Part shown: positions 16,578 through 25,346 of the stretch, in pieces
Position numbering within the stretch: position 1 is the stretch's first letter
Layout: every line of letters starts with the position of its first letter
Assembly (NCBI RefSeq): GCF_001597725.1
Contig: NZ_LUTR01000023.1
Span: forward strand, 1 to 52,444
Length of the DNA: 52,444 nucleotides
DNA from: Neptuniibacter marinus
GTDB lineage: Bacteria > Pseudomonadota > Gammaproteobacteria > Pseudomonadales > Balneatricaceae
Direction of reading: 5' to 3'
Position numbers and translations under genes: made by a program
The notes under the pieces: model-generated
What the model was told of the DNA's origin: nothing
What the model saw: the letters and a program-made list of their open reading frames with translations, nothing else
Database searches by the model: none

Positions 16578-17662
16578 TGATTACGTCACTTAGCATACTG
16601 ATCTCTTTTTCTGGAGTAAGTGAGTTACCACTAGAAACATTAACCCTCCCTCCTTCATATAAGATCGAGGTTGTGGCAAAAGCACCGAATGTTCGCCAAC
16701 TTGCTCTAGCAGAGGACGGGACTCTATTTGCGGGAAGCCGTCGAGCGGGAAACCTATACGGGTTTATCGATCAAGATAAAGATGGGATCTACGAAAAAAC
16801 GGTTATTTTAGCTAAAAACCTTAATATGCCCAGTGGTATCGCGGTAAAAGGGAACGACCTCTATGTGGCGGAGGTATCTCGCATTCTCAGATATAAAGAG
16901 ATTTTACCGCTAAAATCTTCTATTAAACTCTCTCCTGAAACTTACTACGACAAGCTCCCTGACAAGACACACCATGGTTGGAAATATCTTAAGTTTGGCC
17001 CAGACGGAGCCTTGTATTTCAACATTGGCGCTCCCTGTAATATCTGCTTACCTGAATATCCCTTTGCAACCATTATGAAGCTGGATAACCATAAGAACAC
17101 CACACTTATCGCCCAAGGCGTGCGTAACAGTGTCGGCTTTGCTTGGAACCCTCAAAACCAGCAACTATGGTTTACGGAGAATGGGCGAGATCACTTAGGG
17201 GATGATCAGCCTTCCGATGAGCTCAACCATGTAACAGATAACGGCGAGCATTTTGGCTACCCTTTTTTTCACGCTCAAGGATTAGCTGATCCCAAATACG
17301 GTAAAGATCAGTATACCGACCAACAGCCGCTCAGCTATACTCCTGCCGCCTATAAACTCGGTGCGCATGTTGCGCCTCTAGGTATGACATTCTCCGTCAA
17401 CGCCTCAACAGAAGCTCAACAAACGCTATATATTGCTGAGCACGGATCATGGAATAGAAGTCAAAAAGTAGGCTATCGCGTTGTAGAACTGCAGATAAAA
17501 AATAATAAAGTGATTAGTCACAAACCCTTTATTAGCGGATGGCTAAAAAATGAGGAATATTGGGGAAGACCTAATGACATCATTGAGACACCCGAAGGTA
17601 GTCTCTTGATATCAGATGATCATGCAGGCGTCATTTATCGCCTTTCCAAGAAAGAAAGGTAG
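16577..17662 (+). CDS. Sorbosone dehydrogenase-like (PQQ-type) beta-propeller protein
   Basis: A 361-residue secreted beta-propeller related to soluble glucose/sorbosone dehydrogenases. Family blocks are HHGWKYLKFGPDGALYFNIG, FTENGRDHLGDDQPSDELN and AEHGSWNRS near the end. A short hydrophobic leader at the N-terminus directs it to the periplasm. The ATG overlaps the MATE stop (TGATG), so it ends the zur operon; a TTG 12 bases earlier is less likely. Whether it binds PQQ or oxidises sugar is not shown by the sequence. A perfect 14-bp-stem terminator follows seven bases after the stop. Confidence 0.8.
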   Translation: MITSLSILISFSGVSELPLETLTLPPSYKIEVVAKAPNVRQLALAEDGTLFAGSRRAGNLYGFIDQDKDGIYEKTVILAKNLNMPSGIAVKGNDLYVAEVSRILRYKEILPLKSSIKLSPETYYDKLPDKTHHGWKYLKFGPDGALYFNIGAPCNICLPEYPFATIMKLDNHKNTTLIAQGVRNSVGFAWNPQNQQLWFTENGRDHLGDDQPSDELNHVTDNGEHFGYPFFHAQGLADPKYGKDQYTDQQPLSYTPAAYKLGAHVAPLGMTFSVNASTEAQQTLYIAEHGSWNRSQKVGYRVVELQIKNNKVISHKPFISGWLKNEEYWGRPNDIIETPEGSLLISDDHAGVIYRLSKKER

Positions 17663-17668
17663 CCGATA

Positions 17669-17705
17669 ATAAATAATACCGCCTTAGTCGTGCGGTATTA
17701 TTTAT
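17669..17705. terminator. Strong bidirectional terminator
   Basis: ATAAATAATACCGC (17669-17682) pairs perfectly with GCGGTATTATTTAT (17692-17705) around a nine-base loop. A/T runs on both arms let it end both the zur operon (plus) and the prlC-yheV transcript (minus), whose stop codon is at 17712. Confidence 0.85.
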
Positions 17706-17711
17706 CTAATA

Positions 17712-17975
17712 CTAATGATCTTTTCGTGCGCTACCTAGATTCTCTGTGAACAGTAAGGGTTGTGCACCCTCTTCAATTTGAGGCCCAGTATCGCGGTTTA
17801 CTCGCGTTTCTAACTCTTCAATATCCGGTGTTCCATCTAATCGCATGGAGTCTTCATAATCACAGCGGACGCACTCTTTATACTCCCGCTCATCATCTCG
17901 AAAGGTCCGGATACAATCCATCTCACCACACCGGGGACAAACAGCACCGGCAATAAATCGTTTTACAATGCTCAT
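17712..17975 (-). CDS. YheV-family zinc-ribbon protein
   Basis: An 87-residue protein with a zinc-ribbon formed by CPRCGEMDC (about 13-21) and CVRC (about 36-39), followed by an acidic, unstructured tail. This pattern fits the YheV (DUF2387) family of small putative metal-binding proteins. It lies 68 bases downstream of prlC on the same strand, a linkage also seen in pseudomonads, and may share its transcript. The molecular role is unknown. Confidence 0.8.
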   Translation of the reverse strand: MSIVKRFIAGAVCPRCGEMDCIRTFRDDEREYKECVRCDYEDSMRLDGTPDIEELETRVNRDTGPQIEEGAQPLLFTENLGSARKDH

Positions 17976-18043
17976 AATTTTATCTCTAACTCACCTTGTC
18001 GGTGCAGGTAAGCGGCCTGAAAGGTCCCTTACCTTTTTAGGGT

Positions 18044-20086
18044 TTAAGCTGCGGTTTGGATACCGCAATGACGAAGCAGTGCATCCACTTGTGGCTCACG
18101 CCCACGGAAGGCAACAAACAGCTCCATTGGCTCACGAGACCCACCCATCTCTAAAATATGTTGACGGAAGTCATTACCCGCTTCTTTACTAAATACGCCA
18201 TCCTCTTCAAAGCGGGAAAAGGCATCAGCAGACAAGACTTCAGCCCATTTGTAACTGTAATACCCTGCGGCATAGCCACCAGCAAAAATATGACTAAAGC
18301 TATGCTGGAAACGATTGAAATCAGGTGGTGTAATCACCGCCACACGACTACGGATATCATTTAAATAGCTCTGCACATCTGTGACACCGGGCTCATAGTC
18401 TCGATGTAAGCAAAAATCGAATAGCGAAAACTCAAGCTGACGTACCATCATCATACCGGATTGAAAATTACGTGCTGCCAACATTTTGTCTAACAATGCT
18501 TGCGGCAGCGTTTCACCCGTTTGATAGTGACCAGAAATAAGCGCTAAAGCTTCCGGCTCATAACACCAGTTTTCTAAGAACTGACTTGGCAACTCAACCG
18601 CATCCCAAGCAACACCATTAATACCACTGACATCAGCCGATTCGATCTGAGTCAGCATATGGTGTAACCCGTGGCCAAACTCATGGAACATGGTGGTCAC
18701 TTCATTATGGGTCAATAAAGCGGGATCATCCCCCACCGGCGAACTAAAGTTACACACTAAATACGCAACGGGAAGCTGAAGCGTACCGTCCGCTAAGCGG
18801 CGACGTACACGACAATCATCCATCCAAGCGCCGCCTCGTTTCTTTTCACGGGCATAAAGGTCTAAGAAGAAGCGTGCAATCACCTCGCCTTTACGCCGAA
18901 TTTCAAACAACCGTGCATCTTTATGCCAACGGTCGAACTCATCCACTTCACTGATCTCAATATCAAATAGTTTTCCTGCCACAGTAAACAAACCGTTCAA
19001 CACTTTAGGTAGCGGGAAGTAAGGGCGAACCTGCTCTTCAGAAATTGCGTATTTAGCCTGTTTCAATTTTTCACTAAAGTAAGCAAGATCCCACGCTTGC
19101 AGATCCTCAACCCCATATTCCTCTTTAGCGAAATCACACAGCTGCTGATAATCTTGCTTAGCTACAGGCAAGCTTTTCTCGGCTAAATCATTTAGAAACT
19201 GTACAACCTGATCGGTTGTTTCAGCCATTTTAGTAGCAAGGGAGTATTCAGCGTAGTTATCGAAACCTAATAGCTTCGCCAACTCTAAACGGAGCTCAAG
19301 AATCTGCGTCATTACAGACGAATTATCCCATTTTCCCTCACCAGGCCCCTGATCTGATGCCCGTGTCGCAAAGGCGGTATAAACTTCTTTGCGTAATTCA
19401 CGATTATCCGCATAAGTGATCGTTGGCAGGTAAGATGGAAAATCTAAAGTTACTAACCACCCATCTAAACCTTTTGCTTCAGCCATCTGTTTTGCCGCAG
19501 CTAAAGCCATCGGCGGCAAACCCGCCAGCTCGCTTTCGTCGCTAAGTAGTTTATTCCATGCGTTACTGGCATCTAATACATTCTCGGAGAACTTCGTCGT
19601 TAGCTCTGAGAGCTTCTGCTGCAGCGCTGCATAACGTTTTTGATCATCACCATTCAATGCGATACCGGATAAACGAAAATCCCTTAGGGTGTTAGTAACG
19701 ACCTTCTGTTGAGCTTCATCTAACTGTTTGAAATTTTCACTCTCAGCAAAATCATTGAACGCTTGGTAAAGCGCTTGATTCTGTCCCATCTCAGTCCAAT
19801 ATTGGGACAACTTAGGCAGACAAGCATTATAGGCGTCTCTCAACTCATCCGTATTAACCACCGCATTCATATGAGACACCGGCGACCAAGCTTTTGCCAA
19901 GCGATCATTCATCTCCTCCAACGGAGCCACAAGATTATCCCATGTAGGCGATGTCATTGAGCCTAAGATTCTCTCAACCTCTGCTCGGCCATCCGCCAAT
20001 AACTGATCTATCGCTGCTTCGATATGATTAGGTTTAATCGAACTAAAAGCAGGTAATAATTGCGGCTCAAGCATTGGGTTGCTCAT
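18044..20086 (-). CDS. prlC: Oligopeptidase A (M3 family metallopeptidase)
   Basis: A 680-residue cytoplasmic zinc peptidase of the M3 family. The HEFGH zinc site is at about residues 468-472, with the third ligand Glu in the downstream VAWDAVELPSQF segment. Length and the GWxDDCRxRR region match E. coli PrlC/OpdA, which degrades short peptides, including cleaved signal peptides and protease products. It starts at ATG 20086, is divergent from the gamma-carbonic anhydrase gene, and is followed by yheV. Confident call. Confidence 0.95.
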   Translation of the reverse strand: MSNPMLEPQLLPAFSSIKPNHIEAAIDQLLADGRAEVERILGSMTSPTWDNLVAPLEEMNDRLAKAWSPVSHMNAVVNTDELRDAYNACLPKLSQYWTEMGQNQALYQAFNDFAESENFKQLDEAQQKVVTNTLRDFRLSGIALNGDDQKRYAALQQKLSELTTKFSENVLDASNAWNKLLSDESELAGLPPMALAAAKQMAEAKGLDGWLVTLDFPSYLPTITYADNRELRKEVYTAFATRASDQGPGEGKWDNSSVMTQILELRLELAKLLGFDNYAEYSLATKMAETTDQVVQFLNDLAEKSLPVAKQDYQQLCDFAKEEYGVEDLQAWDLAYFSEKLKQAKYAISEEQVRPYFPLPKVLNGLFTVAGKLFDIEISEVDEFDRWHKDARLFEIRRKGEVIARFFLDLYAREKKRGGAWMDDCRVRRRLADGTLQLPVAYLVCNFSSPVGDDPALLTHNEVTTMFHEFGHGLHHMLTQIESADVSGINGVAWDAVELPSQFLENWCYEPEALALISGHYQTGETLPQALLDKMLAARNFQSGMMMVRQLEFSLFDFCLHRDYEPGVTDVQSYLNDIRSRVAVITPPDFNRFQHSFSHIFAGGYAAGYYSYKWAEVLSADAFSRFEEDGVFSKEAGNDFRQHILEMGGSREPMELFVAFRGREPQVDALLRHCGIQTAA

Positions 20087-20224
20087 CTAATATGCTCCTA
20101 AAGAAGAGGGGTAATACCTCTTTAATGGGATCAAAAATGAATTTTTCAATTATAATTCTATTTAAACTTCCTCTTATAAATTTGCCATAATGGTTTCCTT
20201 TAAATCATATTCGAGTAATAAAGT

Positions 20225-20770
20225 ATGAAAATCCGTACCTATCAAGGCATGACCCCTAAACTAGGAGAGCGTGTATTTGTCGATCCAACGGCGGTCGTGC
20301 TTGGTGATGTGACTTTAGGAAACGATGTATCAGTTTGGCCTCTCACGGTCATTCGTGGCGATATGCACCGTATCAGCATAGGCGATCGTACAAGCGTACA
20401 AGATGGTTCCGTGCTACATATTACTCATGCAGGCCCTTACAATCCTGACGGCTATCCGCTTATCATCGGCTCTGATGTCACTATCGGCCACCAAGCAATG
20501 TTACACGGCTGCACTATTGGCAATAAAGTTCTTGTCGGTATGGGCGCTATGATTATGGATGGCGTCATCGTTGAAGATGAAGTGGTTATAGGCGCAGGCT
20601 CTTTAATTCCCCCTGGAAAAAGACTAGAAAGCGGTTATCTATACGTGGGGCGCCCAGCCAAACAACAACGTCCATTAACTGAAAAAGAACGCGCCTTTTT
20701 CAGTTACAGCGCATCTAATTATGTGAACCTAAAGGATAAGCACCTTGAAGAAGACTACGCTAACTTATAG
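20225..20770 (+). CDS. Gamma-carbonic anhydrase family protein (YrdA-like)
   Basis: A 181-residue left-handed beta-helix trimer protein. Hexapeptide repeats run from about residue 15 to 140, with the metal-ligand histidines expected in LHITH and IGHQAMLHGC. This matches YrdA/CaiE-type gamma-carbonic anhydrase homologues, many of which lack proven anhydrase activity. The ribosome site is not strong; translation starts at ATG 20225. Its end overlaps the following lipoprotein gene by 26 bases, indicating co-expression. Family certain; activity unproven. Confidence 0.9.
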   Translation: MKIRTYQGMTPKLGERVFVDPTAVVLGDVTLGNDVSVWPLTVIRGDMHRISIGDRTSVQDGSVLHITHAGPYNPDGYPLIIGSDVTIGHQAMLHGCTIGNKVLVGMGAMIMDGVIVEDEVVIGAGSLIPPGKRLESGYLYVGRPAKQQRPLTEKERAFFSYSASNYVNLKDKHLEEDYANL

Positions 20771-21365
20771 CGCTCTCGCTCTACTTATCGGTTGCAGCGG
20801 CTGTAGTTATAACACCCAAAGTACGCCCAATTCTTGGCTAAAAACACATGGCTTATCAACACCTACAGACTTAGGAGAGATGACCTTATGCCAAAACTTT
20901 GGTTGCACTAAATCCAAATCTATACAGTTATCAACCGATGAACTTAAACTCGTTCAATTACTGTTCACCCCATTACCTACTAACGCTGCGGCAGAACGAG
21001 AAAGGATCGCTCAAGCGATCGGACTATTAGAAAAGATAACAGGCCCCAGAATAGGCACGGAAAACGATTTAGCTAAAAATGCTTTTGGCTTTAGCTTTGA
21101 AAGCAATCAACTCGACTGTGTTGCCGAATCAAACAACACAAGTACTTATTTACTCCTTCTACAGAGCTTAGAACTGCTTAAATACCACCGAGTGGGCGGT
21201 AATATGCATCGTGGTTTGTTCACTCTCCATGCTCCCCACAACAGTGCCGCAGTGATTGAGAACGATACGGACCATGCCTATGCAGTAGATTCTTGGTTTC
21301 GCCCTAATGGAGAAGCCGCATGGATTATCGAATCAGAGCACTGGCTTTCAGGCGCAACGCCATAA
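20745..21365 (+). CDS. Lipoprotein with possible Cys-His-Asp hydrolase domain
   Basis: A 206-residue lipoprotein starting at TTG 20745, selected because AAGGA lies eight bases upstream and a lipobox LLIGC (lipidated Cys about 17) follows. I do not recognise a named family with certainty. In the mature part LDCVAESNNTSTY (Cys125), LHAPHNSAAV (His165) and YAVDSWF (Asp182) occur in the order and spacing of transglutaminase-like or papain-like cysteine hydrolases. It overlaps the carbonic-anhydrase-like gene. Coding is supported by the signal, ribosome site and overlap; the catalytic reading is inference. Confidence 0.7.
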   Translation: MKKTTLTYSALALLIGCSGCSYNTQSTPNSWLKTHGLSTPTDLGEMTLCQNFGCTKSKSIQLSTDELKLVQLLFTPLPTNAAAERERIAQAIGLLEKITGPRIGTENDLAKNAFGFSFESNQLDCVAESNNTSTYLLLLQSLELLKYHRVGGNMHRGLFTLHAPHNSAAVIENDTDHAYAVDSWFRPNGEAAWIIESEHWLSGATP

Positions 21366-21392
21366 ATAGATTATATTAGCCTTTTCGCTATT

Positions 21393-21411
21393 GATATTTA
21401 TTCTCATTACG
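21393..21411. promoter_or_regulatory. Fur-box-like site upstream of the imelysin operon
   Basis: GATATTTATTCTCATTACG matches the 19-base Fur consensus at 13 positions by eye; on the minus strand it contains the AATGAGAATA core seen in many Fur sites. It lies 52 bases before the first imelysin gene. The family is known to be iron-regulated in other bacteria, which supports it. Confidence 0.55.
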
Positions 21412-21462
21412 ATTATCCTTCGAGGAAGCTTATTATTACTGTAAATAAATAGGAATTGATTT

Positions 21463-22737
21463 ATGAATTTTCGCCAGTCATTCGTAGCGGCAGCTATATC
21501 GGCTATCGTATGCGGTCCAGCTCTTGCTTCAACGCCCGCCCAGTCCGATATACTCGACAATTACGCTAACATTGCACAAGCGACTTATGAAGATTCGCTA
21601 CTAACGGCTCAAGAGCTCAATAAAGTTCTTAATCTTTTCCTTGCCAAACCTACCGAAGAGAATCTAAAAAAAGCTCGTGAAGCGTGGATTGCAGCACGCG
21701 TACCTTACCAGCAATCGGAAGCTTTCCGCTTTGGTAACCCTATAGTTGATGATTGGGAAGGCAAAGTTAATGCTTGGCCACTAGATGAAGGACTAATCGA
21801 TTACGTAGCAGCAGGTTATGGTGCGGAATCAGATGAAAATCCATTCTATACAGCAAATATTGTTGCCAACAGTAAACTTAAAGTAGGTGGCGTTGAGATT
21901 GACGCATCTAAAATAGATAAGAAGCTACTCGCAGAAACGCTACATGAGATAGACGAAGTAGAAGCCAATGTAGCGACGGGTTATCATGCCATTGAGTTCC
22001 TTTTATGGGGCCAAGATCTAAATGGCAACAACCCAGGTGCTGGTAATCGCCCAGCGACTGATTTTGACCTTGAAAATTGCACACATGGTAACTGTGATCG
22101 TCGTCGCGACTATTTAATGGCTGCGACAGAGCTTCTGATCGATGATCTGCAAGAGATGACAAACAATTGGGCTCCCCAAGGACCTGCGCGTACTGAACTA
22201 TTATCCAAGGCACCTGCAGAAGGTATAGCAACAATTCTAACAGGCATGGGTAGCTTAGCGTACGGTGAACTGGCGGGAGAACGCACTAAGCTAGGCTTAA
22301 TGCTGCATGATCCTGAAGAGGAACATGATTGTTTCTCCGATAATACACATAATTCCCATTTCTACGATGCGAAAGGGATTAAAAATGTCTATTTAGGCGA
22401 ATATACCCGCGTTGATGGCTCCACAGTTTCTGGTGCTAGCCTTGCGGAACTGATCAAACACCAAGCCCCTACTGTTGATAAGGATCTTAGAAACAATCTA
22501 GACAAAACCGAAAGCGCTGCTCAAGTAATGGTTGATGAGGCAGCAAAAGGCAATACTTTTGACGTACTTATCGGTGCGAACAACAAAGAAGGCAATCAAG
22601 TAGTTCAGACTTTTGTCGATGCGCTCGTCGCTGAAGCTGAATCTATTGAAGACGCAATCGCGGCGTTGAAACTTGAAGGCATTGAGCTAGAAGGTTCAGA
22701 TAGTTTAGATAACCCAGCATCAATTAGTGCTGAGTAA
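21463..22737 (+). CDS. Imelysin-family periplasmic iron-regulated protein
   Basis: A 424-residue protein with a Sec signal peptide (cleavage after ALA, about residue 22) and an imelysin (peptidase M75-like) fold. The family signature GxHxxE is GYHAIE at about 173-178, followed by FLLWGQD. Imelysins are helical-bundle proteins of the EfeO class and are linked to iron uptake; peptidase activity is doubtful. An AGGAA ribosome site precedes the ATG. It is the first gene of a four-gene set with a di-haem oxidoreductase, a second imelysin and a DUF1513 protein. A hairpin terminator directly after it suggests that it is made in excess over the rest. Confidence 0.9.
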   Translation: MNFRQSFVAAAISAIVCGPALASTPAQSDILDNYANIAQATYEDSLLTAQELNKVLNLFLAKPTEENLKKAREAWIAARVPYQQSEAFRFGNPIVDDWEGKVNAWPLDEGLIDYVAAGYGAESDENPFYTANIVANSKLKVGGVEIDASKIDKKLLAETLHEIDEVEANVATGYHAIEFLLWGQDLNGNNPGAGNRPATDFDLENCTHGNCDRRRDYLMAATELLIDDLQEMTNNWAPQGPARTELLSKAPAEGIATILTGMGSLAYGELAGERTKLGLMLHDPEEEHDCFSDNTHNSHFYDAKGIKNVYLGEYTRVDGSTVSGASLAELIKHQAPTVDKDLRNNLDKTESAAQVMVDEAAKGNTFDVLIGANNKEGNQVVQTFVDALVAEAESIEDAIAALKLEGIELEGSDSLDNPASISAE

Positions 22738-22758
22738 CCAAGCTGAAGGCTAATCATA

Positions 22759-22791
22759 AAATCCGGGGCCTAAGCCTCGGATTTTTCTTTT
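22759..22791 (+). terminator. Terminator or attenuator inside the imelysin operon
   Basis: An 11-bp stem with one G-U pair, AAATCCGGGGC with GCCTCGGATTT, has a four-base loop and a T-rich tail (TTCTTTT). It lies 21 bases after the first imelysin stop and 20 bases before the di-haem gene, so it should reduce readthrough. Confidence 0.75.
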
Positions 22792-22811
22792 CATAGACGA
22801 TTAAAAAAACT

Positions 22812-24257
22812 GTGCACAAATTATTTCCACTCCTATATCTACTTTTTTCCTTCCAGCTCTTCGCATCAGAGAGTTCAACGGTAGGTTTTACAGCAGAAGA
22901 GATCGAGCAGGGTGGTGCAACAACTCATCATAATGGAAATAATAGACACAGCTTCAGCCACCCAGCCGCTAATCTCGCATTTAAAAAAGAGTTAGATTTT
23001 AAGCTAGGGAATAGCATATTCAAAAAGTTGTGGGTACCTGCGCCATCCTCAACCACCGCTAGTGATGGCTTAGGCCCCCTCTATAATGCTCGCTCCTGCA
23101 TGCAATGTCATATAAGAGACGGCCGAGGGCATACGCCGGAAAGCAACTGGCCAGAAGATAACGCAGTTTCACTTTTCTTACGTTTAAGTATCCCACCTCA
23201 AAATCAACAGCAAGAGCAAGCCTTAGCTACAGGGGAGGTCGGTGTTATCCCTGAACTGACTTACGGTACTCAGTTGCAAGACTTTGCGGTAGCAGGATTA
23301 AATGCCGAAGGACACATACAAATAAGCTATAGCGAGACAGAGATCACCTTAGCGGACGGAGAATCCGTTTCCTTACGTCGCCCCAAATACTCAATCAGCG
23401 ATCTCGGATATGGCCCTCTACATCCAGAGACTTTATTATCACCTCGTATCGCCCCCGCGATGATTGGTTTAGGTCTCTTAGAAAGTATTCCTGAGGCCAG
23501 CATTTTAGCCCTAAGCGATCCTAATGATCTTAATAACGATGGTATTTCAGGCAGGGCAAACTGGGTTTGGAACCAACAAACCCAGTCAACAGCACTCGGG
23601 CGATTTGGCTGGAAGGCCGGCACACCAACTCTAAACCAACAGAACAATACCGCTTTTAATGGAGATATAGGCATATCCACTCCCTATGCAACAAGTCCTT
23701 ATGGCGAGTGCACACAACAGCAAGAAAGCTGCTTAAACATGCCCAATGGAAATAGTGCTCATCTTGACGGCGTTGAGGCATCCGCAAGCATGATAGAGCT
23801 ATTACTCTTCTATACACGTCATATTGCCGTTCCCGCTCGCAGAAATGCTGACGATCCAGAGGTTTTAGCGGGCAAAGAAATTTTCTATAACAGCGGTTGC
23901 GCTAACTGCCACCAGCCAAGATTTACAACAGCAAACATACCCGAGCTACCTGAATTAAGTAATCAATTAATCTGGCCTTATACAGATCTTCTATTACATG
24001 ACATGGGGGAAGATTTAGCCGATAATCGCGCCGAGTATTTAGCTAACGGTCTTGAGTGGCGAACACCTCCGTTATGGGGCATTGGTCTAACGGACGTTGT
24101 GAGTGGAAAAACCCACTACTTACATGATGGTCGTGCACGCACTTTACTTGAGGCAATCCTCTGGCACGGAGGCGAAGCGGAACAAGCAAAACTGTCCGTG
24201 ACAAATATGTCAAAAGCAGATCGAAATAACCTTATTAAATTCCTGGAGTCTCTATAA
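22812..24257 (+). CDS. Di-haem oxidoreductase (DUF1111, c-type cytochrome)
   Basis: A 481-residue periplasmic protein with signal peptide (about 1-18) and two haem c sites, CMQCH at about residues 96-100 and CANCH at about 363-367. The layout matches the putative di-haem oxidoreductase (thiol oxidoreductase-like) family found next to imelysins. It may transfer electrons during iron handling in the periplasm. The start is GTG 22812, without an obvious ribosome site, just after a terminator-like hairpin. The stop is immediately followed by the ATG of the next imelysin gene, indicating tight co-translation. Family certain; reaction unknown. Confidence 0.88.
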   Translation: MHKLFPLLYLLFSFQLFASESSTVGFTAEEIEQGGATTHHNGNNRHSFSHPAANLAFKKELDFKLGNSIFKKLWVPAPSSTTASDGLGPLYNARSCMQCHIRDGRGHTPESNWPEDNAVSLFLRLSIPPQNQQQEQALATGEVGVIPELTYGTQLQDFAVAGLNAEGHIQISYSETEITLADGESVSLRRPKYSISDLGYGPLHPETLLSPRIAPAMIGLGLLESIPEASILALSDPNDLNNDGISGRANWVWNQQTQSTALGRFGWKAGTPTLNQQNNTAFNGDIGISTPYATSPYGECTQQQESCLNMPNGNSAHLDGVEASASMIELLLFYTRHIAVPARRNADDPEVLAGKEIFYNSGCANCHQPRFTTANIPELPELSNQLIWPYTDLLLHDMGEDLADNRAEYLANGLEWRTPPLWGIGLTDVVSGKTHYLHDGRARTLLEAILWHGGEAEQAKLSVTNMSKADRNNLIKFLESL

Positions 24258-25346
24258 ATGAGCCTGCTATCTATTACCCGATACAGCGCACTCAGCCTAG
24301 TATTTTTACTGAATGCGCCAATTGCAGCAGCAGAAATCAGCCAAGAGCGTTGGTTAAAACTCAATCAAGCCGCTGTAAATGAGCACATACTTCCAAGCTA
24401 CAATGCTTTAGCGGAAAAAAGCAAAACCTTAGCGATGGCTAGCGCCTCACTGTGTGCAGCGCCATCCGAAGAAAATTTGAGGAATGCTGAAGCCCACTTT
24501 ATTGACACACTGAATGCATGGCAGGGTATACAGCATGTGCAGTTTGGCCCTATTGAACTATTAATGCGTAATTTTACGATTCAATTTTGGCCAGACAAGA
24601 AAAACCTCACTTCAAAACAACTGAATATTATTCTTAAAAATCAAGATCCAGCATCACTGGAGCCTGAATTTTTCAGAACAGCAAGTATTGCAGTGAAAGG
24701 CTTACCTGCCATGGAGCGAATTCTCTTTGCTGATGACGCGTTAAAACAGATAGAAGAGAATCCATATCGTTGCCAATTCCTACAATCGGTGAGTGATTAT
24801 CTAGTCATTCAAACGGACAATACTAATAAGGAATGGCAAGAGTACAAGCAGGAATTTAGTACACTCATTTCCGAAGAAGGTATCTACGAAAATGCTCAAG
24901 AAGCGAGCATTGATATTATGAAAGCTCAAGTCGAACCACTGGAAGTGATTCGCGATCTAAAAATACTTAGACCACTAGGTAATAAAGGTAAAGCAAAGGC
25001 TCGTCGCTTAGAAAGCTGGCGTAGTAAAAATGCACTTCAAAATATACAGATGAATATCCAATCACTCCATCACCTCTACAGTGGCCTTAAAGATTACAAT
25101 CTTTTCCAGTTGCTGAAAGAGGAAGGTGCGAACGATTTAGCAGACAGTATTGAACAGCAATTCATCACTATAGAAACCACCTTAGGAAAGATACCTACGC
25201 CACTATCGCTGCACCTTAAAGAGCCAAAGGTGAAAGAACAGCTATTACTTATCGCTCAAGAGCTTAAACAACTACACGAAAGCCTTGATAAAACCATGCC
25301 TGCACTAGGTCTTCAGCTAGGATTTAACAGTCGTGACGGGGATTAG
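24258..25346 (+). CDS. Second imelysin-family protein with altered signature
   Basis: A 362-residue secreted protein (signal peptide ends near AAA, about residue 25) with imelysin similarity, for example LNAWQGIQHVQFGPIELL. At the signature position it reads GLPAME (about 148-153), so the conserved His of GxHxxE is replaced by Pro while the Glu remains. This suggests a changed or lost metal site and perhaps a structural partner role beside the canonical imelysin upstream. The ATG abuts the stop of the di-haem gene, and its end overlaps the DUF1513 gene by 14 bases. Confidence 0.82.
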   Translation: MSLLSITRYSALSLVFLLNAPIAAAEISQERWLKLNQAAVNEHILPSYNALAEKSKTLAMASASLCAAPSEENLRNAEAHFIDTLNAWQGIQHVQFGPIELLMRNFTIQFWPDKKNLTSKQLNIILKNQDPASLEPEFFRTASIAVKGLPAMERILFADDALKQIEENPYRCQFLQSVSDYLVIQTDNTNKEWQEYKQEFSTLISEEGIYENAQEASIDIMKAQVEPLEVIRDLKILRPLGNKGKAKARRLESWRSKNALQNIQMNIQSLHHLYSGLKDYNLFQLLKEEGANDLADSIEQQFITIETTLGKIPTPLSLHLKEPKVKEQLLLIAQELKQLHESLDKTMPALGLQLGFNSRDGD

